This document shows positions 56,494 through 64,000 of a stretch of DNA of 64,000 nucleotides, piece by piece. The stretch comes from Escallonia rubra (Eukaryota; Streptophyta; Magnoliopsida; Escalloniales; Escalloniaceae), in the NCBI GenBank assembly GCA_033065855.1, contig JAVXUO010002884.1, forward strand, positions 744,001 through 808,000, given 5' to 3'. Position 1 is the first letter of the stretch; each line of letters starts with the position of its first letter. The position numbers and the translations under genes are program-made. Under the pieces are notes generated by a model, which was not told where the DNA came from, made no database searches, and worked only from the letters and a program-made list of their open reading frames with translations.

Positions 56494-59400
56494 CTTCTGC
56501 AGGAGCTGGTCACGTGGGCAGTGGGTCTTCTTTCTGCTGTTTGAGTTTTGACAGCCTTAGTACCTTCTGCAGGAGCTGGTCACGTGGGTGATGGTTCTTG
56601 TGTACAGCCTTTCTTTTTTCTTTTCGAACTTTTTGATATTGACTTATAAAAAAAAGTATAAAAAATATCTAAATCAAAATAAAATGTATATTGTCCAATA
56701 AAAAATGAAAGAACCTGTTTATTCTAGATAGTAATTATATATAATTTATGTGAAATTTATATATACCCTTAAAAAAAATATTTAATACTCAATCTCATTT
56801 AAAGTATTTTGTGTATCTTAAAATTTTTAGCCATGTCCAACTTTTGGACGGTGTCCACGTATCCTAGAATTTCGAAAATAGGCGAGTCTGACACTCGGAT
56901 ACGTACTCGATCCGGACACCGACAGCGAGTCCATGTAACATAGATTTCAGCAAACCCAACTACCTGAGTTGCATGTTCTCAAATCTGAATGGAGACTTGG
57001 CTCTACGTGCGGGACCTTGGGAAATCTGAGCTCTGATACTATGTTAAGATACCACTTGCTCTGAGGCTTTTAGAGAATATGGCCAAACAATGTTTAGCAG
57101 AGTATGATTTTCATGTCTGTATAATGTAGTGTTAAGATCATGATTTTGACATATAAATCTTTCTGGCAGCAATACTCAAAACAGCTTGAGGATACCATGG
57201 AAAAATTTGCGGGAGGAGAAATCAAGATTCTTATATGCACAAATATAGTAGAAAGTGGGCTTGACATTCAAAATGCCAACACCATCATAATTCAAGATGT
57301 TCAACAATTTGGTCTTGCACAGCTGTATCAGGTTTTGCTTCTTCTTTGTTCCTATTCTTGCCTTACTCGAGTCACTAAAAAGTTGCATGCAATGAAGGAA
57401 AATAGGATGGTTAAACTTGTCTGAATACACAAAAGGTATTTATTTAACTCCTTTTTCCTTGTATATTTTTAGAACTTGCTGCCCTAAATCAGAGACTCCT
57501 GTATAAATATGTTTCCATTTGTTTTACGTTATCTTTTCTGGTTATATCCTTTGATCCTATGGTGTTATATAGTAATTGGTGGGTTTCGTATACAGTTAGA
57601 GGGTAGCATTTTACCATACAAATTTTAAATCCTTGATACATGAGCCTTGTACCAGATAAACAGGTGGTATATGTGAATTATGGTACTGAAGGAGGGAGGG
57701 AGGACATGGAGTATGTCACCAATTGTAAATAATGATTTCAGATTATGTAGGAGATTGTTATGTAGGAAGTGATGAGTACCACAAATGTTTTGTGGCCTTT
57801 TGGGACTTATTTTCTTCTTACTTCTCGTGGTTAACACACACATATCCCTGTAGGAACATTTTCCACTGTATTTCATGTATTCTTTAAGACAACAAAGGAG
57901 AAAGAATGGGTTGTTGTTTGAGGATTTTTTCTTTTTACCCCCCACTCCTACCCACCCTCACGAGTATGTTTACGTGGAGAATTAATTTTTTTCACTTCTT
58001 TGCTTATTCAGAATGACTAGTCCAGAAACCCGTCCGAAGCACGGAGCGGTCTTATTAACAGCTATCTACTTTAAAAGCTTTGAATTGCATAATAAAACTT
58101 ATTGCACAATCTTTATTTTCATGGTTATTTCATCGAAGATAGTCAAGGTATTAAAAAATAAAATAAACCCTTGTGGTGAAATATCAATAAGCAATGTTCT
58201 TCTACATATAGCTAAATTTTGATTTTTAACCATATAAAGGAATAAAAGTAGAAGTTTATTTAGGACACAGAAAAAGAAGAAAGTAGAGTCTACTGATAAA
58301 AATATGCAGAGAATGAATTGATATCTATTTGTTATTGCATGAGACATTTTTATCGTGCTTCTATAAGTATCTTCTGAAAATAATTTGTACATTTCAATGA
58401 CATTCCCATAATGTTAATTACATGTTAGGCTAATTTTGATAGAGAAAATTTTGGTGTATATTCTCTTATAATATATGATCTATAAAAGTACGTTGATTAG
58501 ATAAGAATAAGGTGACGCTTCTAGAAGTAAATTGGATCCGCCAATAAACATATACAAAGAAAATAGTAAGATCCATACGTAATTGCACGAGACAATTGTT
58601 GTGAGGTTTAAAAAGTTTAACTAACATGACTAAATAAGATAACTCAAAACCTCGTAGTAAGCAAATTGTTGAACAAATTTTAACCAAAATTTAGCAAATC
58701 ATTTAACAAACATGCTTACTAAGTTAGATCTATCTTAAAATGTACTAAAATTTTCAATCTAAGTACTACCTTAATTACTAGATAACTAATATTCTTTTTG
58801 GGATTTGATATGCATCTTCTTGATATCTACTTATTTTCTTTTAATATAAGAGAGTGTCTCTAGGAGTGTAAAAGTAAAAATAAAGTCAATTGCTAAGGTA
58901 GAATTTAGAATACTTAAGAGTTTAATTACTACCATAAAACAGATATGTTTCCAACATAAAAATAGTTGAATTTAACTCATGCTTTATCCACTATATATAA
59001 TCTATGTTACATGGACTCGGTACGAGTGTCCGGATCGGATACGTGTCCAAGTGTCGGACTCGTCTAATTTTGAAAACGCAAGACACGGGACACGGCTAAA
59101 TGTTCATATTTGTTATTGTTTTTTAGTTATTTCGAAGGTAAAAAGGTGTTTTGTGTGATGTACTTGGTTTTAATTGACAATTTGTCTCCTATCAAAGCAA
59201 TAACTAATTAAACAAAAAACTATATATAGTATTGATAATGTCATATCCTATGAGATTTGTCGGACACATATCCCATACCCATGTCCAAGTGTCGAGTGTC
59301 CGACACGGGTACTTCACGCAAACCGAAGAGTCCATGTAACACAGTATATAATATACACATTAAGTTTATTGCGCCAAAGGGTGCTTTTCTTAGCTATGAA

Positions 59401-59779
59401 GGAAGAGCAAAACTCTATAGGTGTGTCATCAATTATTTTTACACCTCATATGCTTGTTTATACCTCATTCTGTGGCTAAAAGGTAACATGACAAAAGATG
59501 GTGTAAAAATATACTCTCTCTACATTTATTTTCAAAGATGATAGGGTCTTTATTCTCCTTTATCTTTTTAATTTGCATACTATAATGTTTCTACGTGTAA
59601 CTAACGCGACTAAATAGGATCGTGCAAAACCTTAGAGTAAGGAAATTGTTGACCAAAATTTAACTAACATGTTTACCAGGTTAGATTCATCTTTGAATGT
59701 ACGGAGATTATTAATCGAGTTGGAATTTGGCTTAACCATAATATAACTAAATTACTTTTCTTTTGTATGTAATTTTACG

Positions 59780-59819
<40 letters not shown>

Positions 59820-62800
59820 GGGTGTGATCCATTGTTCGCGTTGACAACTTAAATAAGCTGTCAACGCGATCTGGCCGTCCATCCGTAGCAGATGGACGGA
59901 CCAGATCTAATTTTTTTTAAAAAAAAAAACCGTCATCCGCTACATCATCTAGCGGACGGTGAATTTGACTAAAATGCCTCGACTGTATTTAATGAGTCGA
60001 AGAGATTCGCAGGCAAATAGGGGGATAGTATTGTAAATTTCACCATCCGCCACATAATGTAGCGGACGGCGAAATTTACTTTAAAAAAAAATATATCTGG
60101 CTCGTCCATCCGCAATGGATGGAGGGCCAGATTACCTTAAGTTGCCAGCGTGTGCAACGGATCATCTCCCCATATATATGTGTGTGTGTGTGTAACATGT
60201 ATATTTATATTTGTATATTTATATATGTATATTTATATGGGTTTTCTTTTATATTCACAACCACTGATGCAGGATTCCTCATGAATACAATAATGAAAAT
60301 AAAGTCTTAATATGTTGGTATATTGCTAATGGCCTAATGTAGAATTTTAAAGTGCTTAAAGTTGAATTAGTAGTAAATTATGGGCATGCACAAAAAGAAA
60401 AAAAAAGATTGGTTAATGTATTCTTTAAAAAAAAAGTACTTTATTTAATTCAGCTCTTGCTTTGTCTACTATAGTGTATGGAACCTTTATGAATTAATAT
60501 TGTTAGATTTATGGGAGCGTCTTATCAATTTCTATTCCCACGTGTGCTTTTCTACGCTTCACACCTTATTTCTTGGTCAAAAGATAAACAAATTTCTGCT
60601 ATTGCACTTTTTGACGGCAAAAGTGTATAAAAAAAATTCCCTACATTTGTGTTGAAATGTTATAGGTTTTTATTCTACGTGATATTTTAAGGCCAAAAAA
60701 AATCACGGAATCTACTCTTCTTTTTATAATCTATTCTCATACATGAGTTTTTCTTTCCAAGTTATCTAAGTTAGTATATCGGATAGACTGTGTTTTGAAA
60801 TGTCACAAATGATGAAATTAAGGACCTTATAAAATTATAGTTTGTCAATAATTCATATACCATAAAGTTAATGAAGTTATGAATCTAAAATGTAACCTAC
60901 TTTTTCCAACTATCTCTTCAGTAATATTCTTTTTTATAGGTAATCATGTCATGTTAGAGTGTTATTGTAAAAGTTGGAATAATGTATTGATTCCATACAT
61001 AATTATAATGTTTCGAATTGATTTTCGAATTGCACAAGGCTACAAGCATGAAGCCAGTGGTGGTTAACTTTATCAAACTGTTTCTAATTTACTTCCTTTT
61101 TATGTGAGTAGTTGCGCGGAAGGGTGGGACGAGCAGATAAGGAAGCTCATGCTCATCTTTTTTACCCTGATAAATCACTGCTTTCTGATCAAGCACGGGT
61201 ATGGGTTTTGCTTATCCACTCTGTGTATTAAAAATCGGTACTCTATATGGCCAAAAAATAAGTTGGTTCTCAGTGTTCTAGTTGCACCTAGTTGCAGTTG
61301 TGTTATCTCAGGTGACCATAAAGCTGTTGCCTTTTGAGTGCAATAATATTGAACACTGAAAACTGCAGGAGAGGCTTGCAGCTCTTGAAGAGTGTCGTGA
61401 TCTTGGCCAAGGCTTTCAACTTGCAGAAAGGGATATGGGTATAAGAGGCTTTGGTAATATCTTTGGTGAGCAACAAACAGGAGATGTTGGAAATGTAGGC
61501 ATTGATCTTTTCTTTGAAATGCTATTTGAGAGTTTGTCGAAGGTATGGTCCTGTTTGTTAAGCTCTTTTAATTATCCCCGTCCTATTTTCCTCAGAAAGA
61601 TGCAACCTTCTCTAGTGTATTTCATGAAATCATTAGTTCGCTCTCGTTTCCTTTTCAATGCCCTCAATTTAGCTTCAGTCTCTGTTGTGCTGTCTTTCAC
61701 ATATGACTACTCCCCATAACAGCTTTAAGTTGCTGACCAGTTTGTTTTCGAGATTCATTGAACAAGATTTGCAAATATTAATATATGGCTGTCTACGCTT
61801 GTTGTTACCCTATCCATTTTTCAGTAAGTTGACATTATGTTGTTGGAATCCAGGTTGAAGAACATCGTGTAACTTCAGTTCCTTACCATTCAGTACAGGT
61901 ACTTGTTTACTTCCGAATAAATTTAGTATATAACCGCAGGAAGAATGTGAAAGCTTGTGTATTTGTTTTGCATTATAATATTCGTAGTAGTTGCATGCTT
62001 ATTCTCCATGTACCAAAGATGAATTCAAATTTTTAGAAGATCGTTTAGTTGCATTTGGCCCCATGTAGTCTGATGTGGTTGGAGACCAACTCCTGAACTG
62101 TAAAAAGTTACAGTAAGCTGTTATTTACCTTTAGTAATTATTGACGCTACTTTTGCCAGAATTTGGTAAACAAAAGGTTGCTGGGTAGGGTTATAAGTTC
62201 TTAATATCAGGGAATTACAAATTTTGATGCTGACACATTTATTGCGTTTGCCATGGATTCATTTTATTTTGCTAGTATGACTGAGTTGTTGTATACTCCC
62301 TCTGTCCGTGAAAAACCATCAGTCTTTCAGTTTTTTGGATGTTCACAGAATGCTGTCCAGTGGCAGAGGCCCACTGTGCCACCCCCACCCTTTGGCATGA
62401 AGTATATTTTGTATTTTGAGTCTTATATTAATGGTTTGTTACTTTGGTGCTCCTCCAACAAATTGTAGATTTCAAGAATTCTTTTGAAGCCATTGTTCTT
62501 TTTCAATATATACAAAATTATTCCTACCACATAATAATCAAGAAATTCTAATGCTTCAATTTATTTTCACTTTTGTTACTATAGATCTATAGTAATATGT
62601 CTATTCCTTTCAGGGATATTTTATTGATTTTAATGTTCAATCTATAGTAATACGTCCATTCCTTTAGGGATACTTTATTGATCTTAATGTCCAAAGTGTA
62701 GTGCAAGTACAAAAAATAGAATGCAAAATTTTATTCCTCAAAACAACATTGTAAGCTTCGTCTTTATTAGTTTTGAACCGAACACGTTAAGATAGCTTTA

Positions 62801-63488
62801 AAACTTTTGTGCCCACCTTATACAAGATTTCTGGCTCCGCTACTAATGCTCTCCACTTTGAGAATTCAGTCAGTCGTAATGTATTAGCTAAAGGTAACTT
62901 ATTTTGACACACATGATTAGGTTACCAACGGAAATATATGAAAATTCTGAATTTAGGATATAATAACTGACATTCATGCGTATTTGTAGTTTGTATTTCT
63001 CTTTAGCTGAAACTTTCAATACGGTATTAATTTTGAATTATGGACTGGCTAATGCACCTTCAGGAAGTGGCAATATTATGGATGCAAATCAGCATAGTAT
63101 AATTGCTCTCTTTTTTTTTGGCCTGTGTCAGCTTGATATGAATATAAACCCTCATCTCCCTTCTGAGTATATAAATTATCTGGAAAATCCCATGGAAGTA
63201 ATCAGTGAAGCTGAAAAAGCTGCTGAAAAAGACATCTGGAGCTTGATGCATTTTACAGAGAATCTGCGCCGCCAGTATGGAAAAGAGCCCTACTCCATGG
63301 AAATTCTTTTGAAGAAGCTTTATGTGAGGAGAATGGCTGCAGATCTAGGGGTTACAAGAATATATTCTTCGGGAAAAATGGTTGGCATGATGACAAACAT
63401 GAGTATAAAGGTTTTCCAGCTGATTACAGATTCAATGACATCCGATGTACACCGCAACTGTCTTGCTTTTGATGATGGCCAAATTAAG
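49814..63488 (+). CDS. Plastid-type Mfd/TRCF-like DNA helicase, 3' end outside window
   Basis: Twelve exons: 49814-50535, 51081-51306, 51615-51860, 52352-52486, 53625-53749, 54052-54191, 54423-54493, 57170-57331, 61112-61198, 61369-61542, 61853-61897, 63132-63488; 830 residues so far. It resembles Arabidopsis At3g02060 (about 820 residues), annotated as a chloroplast helicase. The first about 55 residues are basic, Ser/His-rich and transit-peptide-like, with a run of eight His. A CarD/RNA-polymerase-interacting-type domain covers about 178-241 ([19 protein letters not shown]). Walker A GDVGFGKT is at 338-345, DEEQ at 440-443, SAT at 466-468, LRGRVGRAD at 610-618, and a TRCF C-terminal domain is in exon 12. 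The UvrB-like N-terminal part of bacterial Mfd is absent. A role in plastid transcription-coupled repair or nucleoid maintenance is inference. An upstream in-frame ATG at 49685 is less likely because it would read through (TC)n. Confidence 0.93.
54760..55690 (+). mobile_element. Second RTE-clade LINE fragment, helicase intron 7
   Basis: Reverse-transcriptase and C-terminal text with stops: [18 protein letters not shown] at about 54799, then FPIT, then LKFKGKF-like text at about 55250, and [20 protein letters not shown] at about 55450. It corresponds to the C-terminal half of the LINE in SDR intron 4 and is probably the same or a sister family. It is 5'-truncated, as usual for LINE insertions, and same-sense with the host gene. 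Confidence 0.75.
56461..56490. repeat. (GA)n microsatellite inside hAT-like element
   Basis: About 14 GA units within a longer purine-rich tract starting near 56330. Confidence 0.9.
56491..56588. repeat. 28-bp direct repeat, 70-bp period
   Basis: TACCTTCTGCAGGAGCTGGT followed by CACGTGGG occurs at 56491-56518 and exactly again at 56561-56588. Each copy carries a CACGTG G-box core. This is a local duplication inside the hAT-like element. Confidence 0.9.
59002..59344. mobile_element. 343-bp hAT-like element, helicase intron 8
   Basis: Begins CTATGTTACATGGACTC and ends GAGTCCATGTAACACAG (one mismatch to the inverted repeat). It is flanked by TATATAAT at 58994-59001 and 59345-59352, an exact 8-bp target duplication. 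Subterminal GTGTCCGGA and GTGTCCGACACGGGTAC motifs match the 759-bp copy in the previous intron, so the two are members of one family. Confidence 0.92.
59783..59817. repeat. (AT)n microsatellite
   Basis: An uninterrupted AT array immediately left of a MITE; a shorter AT/TG array (about 60172-60191) lies on its right. Confidence 0.9.
59818..60171. mobile_element. 354-bp MITE with long inverted arms, helicase intron 8
   Basis: The left end GGGGGTGTGATCCATTGTTC pairs imperfectly with the right end (reverse complement GGGGAGATGATCCGTTGCAC). Pairing continues inwards through CAACTTAA, ATCTGGCC and GTCCATCC blocks. The middle has a second inverted pair (CATCCGCTACAT...AGCGGACGG). Flanking AT repeats hide any target duplication. 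The superfamily is undetermined. Confidence 0.75.
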
Positions 63489-64000
63489 GTACAAATTTCC
63501 ATGCATATACACAATATGCGTACACTCGTACACGCGCACACACACTCACAGACATACATGTTTCTGATGGTCTCTGACTCAGATAATTTTAATCTTAGTG
63601 CACACACGTAGATCTCTGACATACTTTATAAGCAAGGAAACTGATGGAATAGTCAAGGTTTCGATAGGGAAAGAAACCTTCAACATAATGGAACTAGGGA
63701 TAACGTGGCACAACGATGAAAGAGATAACGGGAAAATAAACTTTAGTCTCTTGATGATTTAAGATGATACACTGTATGATGGTCGTTGAGGATTACGATG
63801 TAATAGAGGTTTGACCTGAAGTAAATATCTGCACAAAATTTACAGATTGATTCCTAAATTAAGTCCCCCACATGCAAGTGGCTTCTCAGATGTCCAGCAC
63901 GTATGGAACGTGTAACATGTAAAGGGGCTCGCTTGTCTTCTGTTCCTCGCTACAGTTATTTTGTTACGTTTTTTATCTTCAAGATTGTCACCCTTCATTA
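63489..64000 (+). other. Helicase intron 12, to window edge
   Basis: After the GT donor at 63489 the sequence is intronic to base 64000. It includes a short CACA-rich tract and no visible exon. In Arabidopsis only a few dozen C-terminal residues remain at this point, so the terminal exon should lie shortly beyond the window. Confidence 0.6.

Larger units (their letters stand above)
56185..56943. mobile_element. 759-bp hAT-like element, helicase intron 7
   Basis: Begins CTATGTTACATGGAC and ends with its exact reverse complement GTCCATGTAACATAG. It is flanked by ATTTCAGC at 56177-56184 and 56944-56951, an exact 8-bp target duplication. Subterminal sequence is rich in GTGTCGGACACG-like motifs. 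The interior holds a purine-rich GC segment, a (GA)n array and a 70-bp-period direct repeat. No transposase. The TSD length indicates hAT. Confidence 0.92.

Noticed and set aside
62290..62850. Possible MITE in helicase intron 11 (ACTCCCTCTGTCC motif, and GGCTCCGCTACT near 62833)
   Set aside because: The ends look transposon-like but do not pair into convincing termini, and no target duplication was found.

Overview
This is a stretch of plant nuclear DNA, almost certainly from a core eudicot. Every gene I can read is a plant gene family member. The genes have many short exons split by AT-rich introns, microsatellites are abundant, and the spaces between genes are filled with degraded plant transposons. 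I cannot name the species from the sequence alone. All exon boundaries below were set by reading splice sites (GT/AG unless stated), codon phase and family conservation by eye; no alignment was run.

Six genes are supported. From left to right: (1) a NO POLLEN GERMINATION 1 (NPG1)-type calmodulin-binding TPR protein on the minus strand, cut by the left window edge; (2) a divergently transcribed, membrane-anchored short-chain dehydrogenase/reductase (SDR) with nine exons over 8.2 kb; (3) a five-exon Nudix hydrolase of the plant NUDT12/13/16 type; (4) an intronless AP2/ERF transcription factor that looks like PUCHI (ERF086); (5) a nine-exon KUP/HAK/KT potassium transporter closest to KUP4/TRH1; (6) a plastid-type Mfd/TRCF-like DNA helicase (like Arabidopsis At3g02060), with twelve exons visible and the last one or more beyond the right edge.

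These genes do not form an operon or an obvious pathway. The one arrangement with a likely functional meaning is the head-to-head NPG1/SDR pair, whose start codons are only 875 bp apart. KUP4 and the helicase lie in tandem on the plus strand about 1.6 kb apart.

The most informative part of the window is its transposon record. I can define several insertions by paired terminal repeats and target-site duplications (TSDs): a 513-bp solo LTR with TSD ATTAC in KUP4 intron 1; two related hAT-like elements beginning CTATGTTACATGGAC, with 8-bp TSDs, in helicase introns 7 and 8; a third hAT-like element that inserted into an older RTE-type LINE inside SDR intron 4; a TRIM-like mini-retrotransposon in the Nudix gene; a 1.4-kb foldback-like element whose right end sits 75 bp from the Nudix TATA box; a 1.45-kb hAT-like element between PUCHI and KUP4; and a TIR element with a 43-bp GC-rich minisatellite just upstream of PUCHI. 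I saw no prokaryote-type system, CRISPR array, rRNA, or convincing tRNA gene, and nothing that I would call a new multi-gene system.
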